Assembly (NCBI GenBank): GCA_900769345.1 | Contig: CAAGGJ010000105.1 | Coordinates: forward strand, 1 to 7,137 | Origin: Bacteroidales bacterium | GTDB taxonomy: Bacteria; Bacteroidota; Bacteroidia; Bacteroidales; Muribaculaceae | Length of the DNA: 7,137 bases | Direction: 5' to 3' | Shown: one piece after another, positions 1 to 6,653 of the stretch | Position numbering within the stretch: the stretch's first letter is position 1 | How the letters are laid out: every line of letters starts with the position of its first letter | Translations under genes and position numbers: made by a program | The notes under the pieces: model-generated | Told to the model about the DNA's origin: nothing | The model's input: only the letters and a program-made list of their open reading frames with translations | The model's database searches: none

Positions 1-465
1 ATGGTTGATGCTCTTGCTATGTATATAGGTAAGTGCACTGCCCACTTCTTTGATATAGCCTATTGCTTCTTCTTCGGGGATAGCGACGCGACGCTTAATC
101 ATATCTCCCAACGACTCACCTTCGATATAATCCATCACATAATACGCCGTGCCGTTTTCCTCGAAAATATCGAAAATCTTTACGATATTGGGGTGATTCA
201 ACTTAAACACCGTGCGGGCTTCCTTGATGAACTTCATCTTAAAGCGTTCCACTATGGCTCGGTTGTCGTCGGTAGGAATTGTTACGTGGCTTGTCTCTTC
301 ATTGCGATTGCAATATTCTTTAAAAAAGAACTCTTTGATAGCCACCTTACCATCGAGCATAGTATTCTCTGCCAAGTAGGTAATACCAAATCCTCCCTGA
401 CCGAGTTGTTTCAATATCTTATATTTGCCACCCTGTAGTGTGGTATCTGGTTTTAAGCTGCTCAT
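1..465 (-). CDS. Ser/Thr protein kinase, N-terminal part (cut by left window edge)
   Basis: Read from the ATG at 465 down to base 1, the minus strand gives 155 uninterrupted residues of a eukaryotic-type (Hanks) protein kinase, which would phosphorylate Ser/Thr on partner proteins using ATP. Visible: a glycine-rich ATP loop GQGGFG at residues 22-27, the ATP-anchoring lysine in VAIKEFF (K44), a helix-C glutamate in FIKEAR (E82), the HPNIVKI segment (91-97), and hinge-like YYVMDYIEGESL (108-119). The window stops at SINH; H155 is probably the His of the HRD catalytic motif, so the catalytic loop, the activation segment and anything C-terminal are not visible. The FGITYLAE form is common in Bacteroidota and cyanobacterial kinases. 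The start is supported by the family's usual short lead-in to KYKIL and by a promoter box about 50 bases upstream. Substrate is unknown. No transmembrane segment is seen in this part. Confidence 0.9.
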   Translation of the reverse strand, partial: MSSLKPDTTLQGGKYKILKQLGQGGFGITYLAENTMLDGKVAIKEFFFKEYCNRNEETSHVTIPTDDNRAIVERFKMKFIKEARTVFKLNHPNIVKIFDIFEENGTAYYVMDYIEGESLGDMIKRRVAIPEEEAIGYIKEVGSALTYIHSKSINH

Positions 466-520
466 ATCTGCGATACTATAGGCTTTTATGGGAATATTTC
501 ATTAAGTTGTCAATATATTG

Positions 521-528
521 CAAATATA
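521..528 (-). promoter_or_regulatory. Promoter -7 box of the kinase gene
   Basis: On the minus strand this reads TATATTTG, a perfect match to the Bacteroidota primary-sigma -7 consensus TAnnTTTG, continuing as TATATTTGCAAT. It lies 55 bases before the kinase ATG, implying a leader of about 45-50 bases. No good TTTG -33 element is visible at the usual spacing, so the call rests on the -7 box alone. The same 12 bases form the ATPase promoter at 2924-2935. Confidence 0.6.
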
Positions 529-645
529 ACCATTTTGTCCCACTTTTCTACCTAATTCTATTAAAACCGCTCTCTTTTTCACATCTGCCCCGAGCTATAC
601 CGAAACTTTTGAGGCTGTAAATTATGCCATTTCGTCAAAATATAA

Positions 646-653
646 TACCTTTG
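646..653 (+). promoter_or_regulatory. Promoter -7 box of the GH84 gene
   Basis: TACCTTTG matches the Bacteroidota -7 consensus TAnnTTTG. The box lies about 95 bases before the GH84 ATG, giving a leader of roughly 85-90 bases. A -33 element is not convincing (only TTAT at 622-625). With the kinase box on the other strand, the 466-748 gap is a divergent promoter region with about 117 bases between the two -7 boxes. Confidence 0.55.
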
Positions 654-748
654 TATGTCCTCCGGGGCTGACTCGGACTTTTTTCAGACAATGAATGAAT
701 CTGAATATCTTAACAAATAACCAACTAACTAAAAAAACTCATTAACTC

Positions 749-2704
749 ATGACTTTCAAAAACTTGCGAAAATTTATGGTGATGGCTGCTGTGGCATGCG
801 CTGTCAGTCTCGCGGCTGCCGATGCTTACACCATCTACCCCATCCCGCACTCTCAAACCGTGGGCAACGCGGCTTGTTCGTTCTCGACTTCGGTCACCGT
901 TGTTGCCGAATCGGAAATCGACCAACCTACCAAAAACCGCCTTTGCGATGTGCTAAAGCAGCACGGCATTGTGGCTGAATTTGCCGCCAAACCGTCGAAA
1001 ACCAATGCCAACATCTATCTTGGCGTAAATGGCTCGAAGGGCGACGCCGACCGCTTGGCTAAAAAACTAAAATTAAAGCGCGACATCTTCACCAACGGCA
1101 AGTTCGACCGCCACATCATCTCTCTCACTGCGCAGAAGGACGGCAATGCTCAACTGCTTATCTTGGGCGAAAACACCGACGCTGTGTTCTTCGGACTCGC
1201 CAGCCTTGAGCAGATGCTCGATGGGGGCACCTCTAACATGGCTTGCGTAACTATCTACGACTATGCCGACATCAAGGACCGCGGCGTGGTCGAGGGATAC
1301 TACGGCGTGCCTTACTCTACAGCCGTTACCGAGGACTTGCTGCGATTTATGATGCGCTACAAGATGAATTCTTATATGTACGGCGCCAAGAGCGACCCTT
1401 ATCACTCGGGCTACTGGGGCAAACCTTATCCCGACAAACTCACTGCCGAACAAAAGTCGATGGGTTGCTTCACCGCTGCCGACATCAAGCAGATGTGTGA
1501 AGTGTCGGTTGCTACCAAGGTGAATTTCATCTGGGCAATACACCCGGGTGTGGCTTTCACCGGCAATGACGATACCGTTATCGACCGAATCATGGAGAAA
1601 TTCGAGGCTATGCACGCTCTTGGTGTGCGTCAGTTTGGCTGCTTTGTCGATGACGTAGGTGTGCCTTACGACGAACCTACTCTTAAGCTCAACGCTAAGC
1701 GCCTCACCGACCTGCAAAACGCTATCGACCGTAAGTGGAACTTCAAGGGCGCTGTGGCTGCCGACACTGTGAAGCCGCTGCACTTCGTGCCGCAACTTTA
1801 TGCCTACGGTTGGACCAAGGCTGAAGGTCGCAAGAACTTCTTCTCAGCGCTCTCTAACACTCCTGCAAAGACTCAAATCTACATCACTGGCAAGGCTGTT
1901 TGGTCGGTACCTAACAACACCGACCTCAAGATTGTGGAAGAAGACCTCGGACGCCCTGTGGCTTGGTGGTGGAACTACCCTTGCAACGACAACGCCGACG
2001 CCTACACTTTCCCTGTGGATATGTACTCCAACTTCATCGATATGCCTGCCATCGACAACGAGGCGCGCCTGCCCGAAAAACTCGAAGGCTGCGCTTCGCT
2101 GCTCTGCAACCCTATGCAGCAGGGCGCAATAGCTAAAATCCCTCTATTCAGCGCCGCCGACTACGCTTGGAACAACGCCTCTTTCGACAACAAGCAAAGC
2201 TGGAACGCTGCACTCGAGGCTACCGTTGGCGAGCAATATGCTAAGCCTCTTGCTCACATATTGCCCTATCTGCGTATCAACGACCCGGAAAGCCTCGGCT
2301 CGCTTATCGAAAACTACAAGAACACCGGCAACGCCACTGCTCTTAAGGCTGAACTTAAAGCAGTAATCGACGATTGCAACAAGGTTAACACCCTGAGCAT
2401 CGAAGCCGACACCAGCAAGGTGCTCTTCCATGCCGATATCCGCCCATGGCTGCTCAAACTCCGCCAAACTGCATCGGTGCTTAACGCTCTCATCGACGTA
2501 GCTGCTATGCCAGCCGGCAATGCCAAGGCTCAAGCCTACGCCCAAGCTGCCGCCGAAGCCAAATCGCTCACCTACGGCGCCGAATTCAACATCGTTGCCC
2601 TCGAAGGTATGGCTGAAGGAATAGGCAAACAAGACTACAACGCCCGCCTCGGCAACAAACACCTCACCCCATTCGTAGAATATATGCTCAAAAAGGCAAA
2701 ATAA
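749..2704 (+). CDS. Secreted GH84 beta-N-acetylglucosaminidase (O-GlcNAcase/hyaluronidase family)
   Basis: A 651-residue glycoside hydrolase expected to remove terminal beta-linked GlcNAc from host or dietary glycoconjugates by substrate-assisted catalysis. Residues 1-26 form a signal peptide (basic start, hydrophobic core, ADA before Y27); there is no good lipobox, so a soluble periplasmic or exported protein is likely. Order: alpha/beta N-domain about 27-165; catalytic barrel about 170-455 opening with DRGVVEGYYG (177-186); helical C-domain about 460-651. Residues matching the B. thetaiotaomicron GH84 active site as I recall it: K214 in YGAKSDPYH, the catalytic pair D301-D302 in CFVDD, T380, W407, N409 and D414 in WWNYPCND, and N454 in CNPM. 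All are kept, so an active enzyme is likely. It is somewhat shorter than the B. thetaiotaomicron enzyme (about 737 residues), with no extra C-terminal module. The gene stands alone with its own promoter and terminator. Natural substrate is inference. Confidence 0.93.
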   Translation: MTFKNLRKFMVMAAVACAVSLAAADAYTIYPIPHSQTVGNAACSFSTSVTVVAESEIDQPTKNRLCDVLKQHGIVAEFAAKPSKTNANIYLGVNGSKGDADRLAKKLKLKRDIFTNGKFDRHIISLTAQKDGNAQLLILGENTDAVFFGLASLEQMLDGGTSNMACVTIYDYADIKDRGVVEGYYGVPYSTAVTEDLLRFMMRYKMNSYMYGAKSDPYHSGYWGKPYPDKLTAEQKSMGCFTAADIKQMCEVSVATKVNFIWAIHPGVAFTGNDDTVIDRIMEKFEAMHALGVRQFGCFVDDVGVPYDEPTLKLNAKRLTDLQNAIDRKWNFKGAVAADTVKPLHFVPQLYAYGWTKAEGRKNFFSALSNTPAKTQIYITGKAVWSVPNNTDLKIVEEDLGRPVAWWWNYPCNDNADAYTFPVDMYSNFIDMPAIDNEARLPEKLEGCASLLCNPMQQGAIAKIPLFSAADYAWNNASFDNKQSWNAALEATVGEQYAKPLAHILPYLRINDPESLGSLIENYKNTGNATALKAELKAVIDDCNKVNTLSIEADTSKVLFHADIRPWLLKLRQTASVLNALIDVAAMPAGNAKAQAYAQAAAEAKSLTYGAEFNIVALEGMAEGIGKQDYNARLGNKHLTPFVEYMLKKAK

Positions 2705-2731
2705 CCGCCCTCTCGGGGCAAACCCATAAAG

Positions 2732-2777
2732 AAAATCAGGCACCAAAAGCAATCTCAGCCCCGGTGCCTGATTTTTT
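2732..2777 (+). terminator. Intrinsic terminator after the GH84 gene
   Basis: A perfect 13-bp inverted repeat (arms 2732-2744 and 2763-2775, core AATCAGGCACC/GGTGCCTGATT) with an 18-base loop ends in a run of T (2772-2777). It begins 27 bases after the GH84 stop codon. The loop is longer than usual, but the stem is perfect and GC-rich at its loop end. It separates the GH84 unit from the ATPase downstream. Confidence 0.85.
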
Positions 2778-2834
2778 ATATCCGTCCCTCATCAAACCGA
2801 TTCAAAAATCTGCACCCCAAGGCAAATTCACAAG

Positions 2835-2940
2835 CAAATCACCCAAATTTGCAATCTACTACAAATCTTACTACAAATCACCAAATTTTTGCAATCCATT
2901 GCAAATTTTCAAAAGAAGTTTATTATATTTGCAATGCAAT
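2835..2940 (+). repeat. 40-bp phased imperfect tandem repeats with TTTGCAAT cores
   Basis: TTTGCAAT occurs at 2848-2855, 2888-2895 and 2928-2935, each exactly 40 bases from the next. The first two copies share more sequence: CAAATCACC(C)AAATTT(TT)GCAATC at 2835-2856 and 2874-2896, then a second CAAAT at 2862-2866 and 2902-2906, again 40 apart. The third copy contains the -7 box of the ATPase promoter. These could be decayed tandem repeats, operator-like sites on one face of the helix, or chance in AT-rich DNA; the exact spacing argues against pure chance. Confidence 0.5.
2924..2931 (+). promoter_or_regulatory. Promoter -7 box of the ATPase gene
   Basis: TATATTTG matches TAnnTTTG and lies 25 bases before the ATPase ATG, so the leader would be only about 20 bases. 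A possible -33 element is the TTG at 2899-2901, though its 22-base spacing is slightly long. The box lies within the third 40-bp repeat unit. Confidence 0.6.
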
Positions 2941-2956
2941 TAATTTTTAGGCAAAT

Positions 2957-4153
2957 ATGATAGAACGCAAAGCATACATATCACAACTCTGCAAATGGAA
3001 AGACAAGCAGGTAATTAAGGTTGTTACAGGCATACGCCGCTGCGGCAAGTCTTCACTTCTAAAAATGTATCGAGAAAAATTACTACACGAAGGCGTGTTG
3101 CCTGCCCAAGTGCAGGACATCAACTTTGAAAGTATAGACAACGAGCCCTTTCTCGATTACAAGGTGCTCTATGCGCATATTAAAGCCAACCTGTGCCACA
3201 ACAAGATGAACTATCTATTCTTCGATGAAATTCAGATGGTGAACAATTTCCAGAAGGTGATTGATAGTCTGTTTTTGCTCGACAATGTAGATATTTATGT
3301 CACCGGCTCAAATGCCTACTTACTATCGGGTGAAATAGCCACCTTGCTCAGCGGTAGATATATAGAAATCAAACTCTTTCCGTTCTCGTTCAAAGAATTC
3401 TTACTTGCTCAATCTGAGAATTCAAGTCTTGAGAATGCCTATCGAAAATATATCGAACTTGGGTCTTTCCCTTACATCTCACAGATAGACAAAAATCCCG
3501 AAATGGTGAAAGAATATCTACACGGACTTTACAACACCATTGTCTTGAATGATGTAGTAGCTCGAAAAAAGATCTCCGACACTATGATGCTGCAAAGTAT
3601 AGTTCGGTTCCTTGCCGATAACATCGGAAATATTTCCGTCATAAAACGCATCAGCGACACCCTTACATCTTTAGGTCGTAAAACCACATCTCACACGGTA
3701 GAAAATTATGTAGCTGCCTTAATTGACAGTTTCATTTTCTATCCCGTGCAGAGATTCGACATCAAAGGCAAGGAATTACTCAAAACTGGGCTAAAACTAT
3801 ACTTAGCCGATGTGGGATTGCGGCAAGTTATTAATGGTTCGAAAGGTAGTGACTTGGGGCATATTCTGGAAAATATTGTATTTCTGGAATTGGCACGCCG
3901 TGGCGGAGAAATATTTGTAGGAAAAGCTGCAAACGCCGAAATCGATTTTGTCGTCATCAACGGCGACCACAAAGAATACTATCAAGTATCGCTCAGCGTA
4001 AGAGATTCGGCAACTATGCAGCGTGAATTAGCCCCATTACTTTCCATCTCCGACAATTTCCCAAAATATCTGCTCACGCTCGACAACGACCCGGTTATTT
4101 ACCACAACGGCATCAAACAATTATATGTCCTCGATTGGCTTACCAAAGATTAA
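2957..4153 (+). CDS. AAA-type ATPase with DUF4143 C-terminal domain
   Basis: A 398-residue protein of the AAA_14/DUF4143 family, common in many copies in gut Bacteroidales; the cellular role is not established. Visible: Walker A GIRRCGKSS (25-33, K31), Walker B YLFFDE (86-91, D90-E91), a sensor-1-like YVTGSNA (114-120), then an all-helical middle and a DUF4143 region from about 190. The C-terminal part has LYLADVGLR (281-289), ENIVFLELARRG (305-316) and AEIDFVV (327-333) followed by YYQVS (341-345), an E-x-D...Q pattern reminiscent of a decayed PD-(D/E)xK nuclease fold. Length is normal for the family and no frame break is seen. No transmembrane segment or signal peptide is visible, so it is probably cytoplasmic. 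It has its own promoter and no partner gene nearby. Its codons are more AT-rich than those of the flanking GH84 and prfB-argB genes, which suggests separate acquisition. Confidence 0.88.
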   Translation: MIERKAYISQLCKWKDKQVIKVVTGIRRCGKSSLLKMYREKLLHEGVLPAQVQDINFESIDNEPFLDYKVLYAHIKANLCHNKMNYLFFDEIQMVNNFQKVIDSLFLLDNVDIYVTGSNAYLLSGEIATLLSGRYIEIKLFPFSFKEFLLAQSENSSLENAYRKYIELGSFPYISQIDKNPEMVKEYLHGLYNTIVLNDVVARKKISDTMMLQSIVRFLADNIGNISVIKRISDTLTSLGRKTTSHTVENYVAALIDSFIFYPVQRFDIKGKELLKTGLKLYLADVGLRQVINGSKGSDLGHILENIVFLELARRGGEIFVGKAANAEIDFVVINGDHKEYYQVSLSVRDSATMQRELAPLLSISDNFPKYLLTLDNDPVIYHNGIKQLYVLDWLTKD

Positions 4154-4578
4154 CAACTAACTGAACCACATTCGCATTTCACAACCGTGTGGGTTACCAC
4201 CATTTTGCCATGTTTCACTTTGATTTTATAATTAGCCAAATTTCTTTCTATAACAGAGGAAACTTTCGCCCAAAATATTTCTAAAACATAGGCAAGTGTA
4301 GCTGATGCAAAACGCAGACGCGAAATACTTGTGAAAATCTGTGCCACCATTGTGCATATTTATACAAAAAGCCCACCGACAGCACCAAATTCGTAACATC
4401 CTCTCACAGAGGCATTAGCAACAAGAAATTACACTTTTTCCCACTTTTTACAGCCCAAAAATTACGCTTTCTCCAATTTTGAGCTTTTTTCACCAAAATT
4501 TTCGCATCAAAAAGCCGAGGATTACGATAAAAAAGCATTAGATTTCCCGCCCCTAAGCTCCATCTTTTTCCACGCCTT
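4154..4578. other. Intergenic region without a supportable gene
   Basis: This AT-rich stretch lies between the ATPase stop and the prfB promoter. Open frames on the minus strand (4150-4350 and 4404-4595) show no recognisable domain. Structures seen: a weak hairpin after the ATPase (arms 4164-4170 and 4188-4195 with one bulge, then TTTT at 4203-4206), which could be a poor terminator; a small perfect hairpin CCTCTCACAGAGG at 4400-4412 without a T-run; and an imperfect direct repeat, AAATTACACTTTTTCCCA (4426-4443) against AAATTACGCTTTCTCCAA (4459-4476), 15 of 18 identical. No tRNA or recognised riboswitch is visible. Confidence 0.6.
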
Positions 4579-4604
4579 TTGGCGGCTTTTCGCAAGAAAT
4601 TTAG

Positions 4605-4612
4605 TACCTTTG
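4605..4612 (+). promoter_or_regulatory. Promoter -7 box of the prfB-argB operon
   Basis: TACCTTTG matches TAnnTTTG, with a TTTG at 4578-4581 upstream (23-base gap, somewhat long for a -33 element). Transcription would begin around 4618, which places the in-frame ATG at 4579 upstream of the transcript and supports the GTG start of prfB at 4687. The leader would be about 70 bases and carries a short ORF (4640-4681). Confidence 0.6.
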
Positions 4613-4639
4613 CACTCGAAAAACGCCGAGGTGCGATTC

Positions 4640-4681
4640 ATGCGCTTCAAAAACGGCAAAATACTCACTATCAACACTTAA
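4640..4681 (+). CDS. Possible 13-codon leader ORF before prfB
   Basis: ATG at 4640 opens a 13-residue frame (MRFKNGKILTINT) ending in tandem in-frame stops TAATAA (4679-4684), only two bases before the prfB GTG. If transcription starts near 4618, this is the first ATG on the message, with a leader of about 20 bases. It lies in a different frame from prfB. It could act as a reinitiation leader that delivers ribosomes to the weak GTG start, or be fortuitous; there is no family match and no direct evidence of translation. Confidence 0.3.
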   Translation: MRFKNGKILTINT

Positions 4682-4686
4682 TAAGC

Positions 4687-5802
4687 GTGATTACTCAAGA
4701 ACAACTCAAAGCTCTACAAGACCGATGCGCTGCGCTTAAGCGCTATCTCGACATCGATGGCAAACGCATCGAGGTCGAAGAAGAAGAACTTCGCACTCAT
4801 GTGCCCGATTTCTGGAACGACCAGAAAGCCGCCGAAGCGCAGATGCGCAAGGTTAAATCGATAAAATTCTGGATTGAAGGCTACGAAGAAGTAGAAAAAC
4901 TCGTCGACGAGGTGGTGCTCGGTTTCGACTTCGTGAAAGAGGAACTCATCACCGAGGACGAACTCGACAAACTATACGAAAACAGCATCGACAAGGTGGA
5001 GAAACTCGAACTCCGCAATATGCTCCGCCAAGAAGAAGATAAGATGGACGTGGTGCTCAAAATCAACGCCGGAGCTGGTGGCACCGAGGCTCAGGACTGG
5101 GCTTCGATGCTTATGCGTATGTATCTCCGCTGGGCCGAACGCCATGGCTACAAGACTGCTATTGCGCACCTCATCGAGGGCGATGAAGCGGGTATCAAGT
5201 CGGTTACAATCGACATTACAGGCGACTTTGCTTATGGCTACCTCAAGAGCGAAAACGGCGTGCATCGCTTGGTGCGTGTTTCGCCATACAACGCTCAAGG
5301 CAAGCGCATGACTTCTTTCGCCTCGGTTTTCGTCACTCCGCTCATCGACGACACTATCGAAATCAAACTCGACCAATCGAAAATCTCTTGGGATACCTTC
5401 CGAAGCGGTGGTGCCGGCGGTCAGAACGTCAACAAGGTGGAATCGGGTGTGCGTGTCCGCTACCAATATAAGGACCCTTACACCGGCGAAGAAGAAGAAA
5501 TCCTCGTTGAAAACACCGAGACTCGCGACCAGCCTAAGAACCGCGAAAATGCTCTCCGCAACTTGAAGTCAATCCTCTACGAGAAGGAACTTCAACATCG
5601 TCGCGCCGAGCAACGCAAAATCGAAGACAGCAAGCTCAAAATCGAATGGGGCTCGCAGATTCGAAGCTACGTGTTCGACGACCGCCGTGTGAAAGACCAT
5701 CGCACCAACCATCAGACCAGCGACGTAAACGGCGTAATGGACGGCGACCTCGATGCTTTCATCAAGGCTTACCTAATGGAATTTGCCGGCGCTGAAAGCT
5801 GA
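4687..5802 (+). CDS. prfB: Peptide chain release factor 2
   Basis: Class I release factor that recognises UAA and UGA in the ribosomal A site and triggers peptidyl-tRNA hydrolysis. The frame is open from 4579, but the family N-terminus (MITxEQLK) begins at the GTG at 4687, and the ATG at 4579 lies upstream of the promoter box, so I choose GTG; this gives 371 residues, normal for RF2. Visible: the N-terminal helical PCRF region (about 1-110), GAGGTEAQDWA before the central domain, the stop-codon loop HRLVRVSPYNAQGKR with SPY at 199-201, and SGGAGGQNVNKVESG with the catalytic GGQ at 244-246. The usual RF2 tripeptide is SPF, so Tyr at the third place is notable. At the place where E. coli prfB has its UGA frameshift (after Tyr-Leu), this gene reads CTC GAC (4747-4752), so no programmed frameshift is needed. 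argB follows 40 bases downstream with no terminator between. Confidence 0.95.
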   Translation: MITQEQLKALQDRCAALKRYLDIDGKRIEVEEEELRTHVPDFWNDQKAAEAQMRKVKSIKFWIEGYEEVEKLVDEVVLGFDFVKEELITEDELDKLYENSIDKVEKLELRNMLRQEEDKMDVVLKINAGAGGTEAQDWASMLMRMYLRWAERHGYKTAIAHLIEGDEAGIKSVTIDITGDFAYGYLKSENGVHRLVRVSPYNAQGKRMTSFASVFVTPLIDDTIEIKLDQSKISWDTFRSGGAGGQNVNKVESGVRVRYQYKDPYTGEEEEILVENTETRDQPKNRENALRNLKSILYEKELQHRRAEQRKIEDSKLKIEWGSQIRSYVFDDRRVKDHRTNHQTSDVNGVMDGDLDAFIKAYLMEFAGAES

Positions 5803-5842
5803 TATCCCGGCGATTAGCAACCTCACAACTTTATTAGCAATT

Positions 5843-6613
5843 ATGGACAAACTCACTATAGTGAAAGTGGGCGGAAAGATTTGCGAAGAGCCCGAGTCGC
5901 TCTCGCGCTTGCTCCGCGATTTTGCTGCCATCGAGGGGCATAAACTTCTCGTGCACGGCGGTGGCCGCTCTGCTACCCGTCTCGCCGAACGACTCGGCAT
6001 TGCCACAAAAATGGTCGACGGCCGTCGCATCACCGACGACGCAATGCTCGAAGTGGTCACCATGGTTTATGGCGGATTGGTCAACAAAAACATCGTGGCA
6101 GGGCTTCAGGCTTGCGGTATGAACGCACTCGGCATCACCGGCGCCGATATGAACATTCTGCTCAGCGACAAACGTCCGGTCAAAACCATCGACTATGGTT
6201 GGGTGGGCGATGTTAAGCAGGTCAACGGCGAGGCTCTTAAAGCTCTGATTATGCAAGGCGTGGTGCCCGTGATAGCACCACTTACCCACGACGGCAACGG
6301 ACACATCCTCAACACCAACGCCGACACTATGGCAGGCGAAACTGCCAAGGCACTCGCCTCCCTATTCGACGTCACTCTGGTATTCTGCTTCGAAAAAGAA
6401 GGTGTGCTACGCAATGCCGACGACGATAACAGCATGATTCCGGTCATCGACCGCAACCTCTACGACGAACTCAAGCAACAAGGCATCGTGGCAGGCGGAA
6501 TGATTCCAAAACTCGACAACTCATTCGCTACACTCAACGCCGGCGTGAAGCGCGTGATTATCACCAAGGCAAGCAACCTCTGCGACCTCTCAAAAGGCTC
6601 GCATCTGGTGTAA
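5843..6613 (+). CDS. argB: N-acetylglutamate kinase (arginine biosynthesis)
   Basis: Cytoplasmic amino-acid kinase that phosphorylates the gamma-carboxyl of N-acylglutamate with ATP, the second step of arginine synthesis. The ATG at 5843 gives 256 residues starting MDKLTIVKVGGK, matching the usual length and N-terminus; an in-frame ATG at 5783 would overlap prfB and add 20 unrelated residues. Visible: K8 and GGK (10-12), VHGGGR (37-42), DGRRITDD (59-66) for the acylglutamate site, NTNADTMAG (157-165), and GGMIPKL (218-224) with the late active-site lysine K223. The N-terminal helix of arginine-inhibited kinases is absent, so the short, E. coli-like form is present. In Bacteroides fragilis a later step of this pathway uses succinylated intermediates, so N-succinylglutamate is a possible substrate here; the sequence alone does not settle this. 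It lies downstream of prfB, probably in one transcript, with no clear terminator before the intron. Confidence 0.93.
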   Translation: MDKLTIVKVGGKICEEPESLSRLLRDFAAIEGHKLLVHGGGRSATRLAERLGIATKMVDGRRITDDAMLEVVTMVYGGLVNKNIVAGLQACGMNALGITGADMNILLSDKRPVKTIDYGWVGDVKQVNGEALKALIMQGVVPVIAPLTHDGNGHILNTNADTMAGETAKALASLFDVTLVFCFEKEGVLRNADDDNSMIPVIDRNLYDELKQQGIVAGGMIPKLDNSFATLNAGVKRVIITKASNLCDLSKGSHLV

Positions 6614-6653
6614 TAAAATCAGCAAGCAAATACATATTTACATATCTAAATGC

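Noticed and set aside
1..438. Plus-strand open frame of 145 codons at the left edge
   Set aside because: It is antisense to the kinase, whose motifs are unmistakable on the minus strand; the plus frame shows no domain.
655..720. 21-codon ORF (ATG at 655) before the GH84 gene
   Set aside because: The ATG touches the -7 box and would lie at or upstream of the transcript start; no recognisable peptide.
1073..1795. Long antisense frame of 240 codons inside GH84 (and another at 2144-2752)
   Set aside because: These arise from the codon bias of the GH84 gene on the opposite strand; they are His/Val-rich with no domain.
2835..2940. CRISPR array
   Set aside because: The repeats are short, imperfect and AT-rich, with no distinct spacers and no cas genes in the window.
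4150..4350. Minus-strand frame of 66 codons after the ATPase, and another at 4404-4595
   Set aside because: No domain, no good promoter or start context, and composition is like the surrounding non-coding DNA.
4579..4686. Upstream ATG extension of prfB
   Set aside because: The promoter -7 box lies inside this stretch, and the added 36 residues do not match the RF2 N-terminus, which begins at the GTG.
5783..5842. Upstream ATG extension of argB overlapping prfB
   Set aside because: The family N-terminus begins at the ATG at 5843; the extra 20 residues are out-of-frame prfB sequence and linker.
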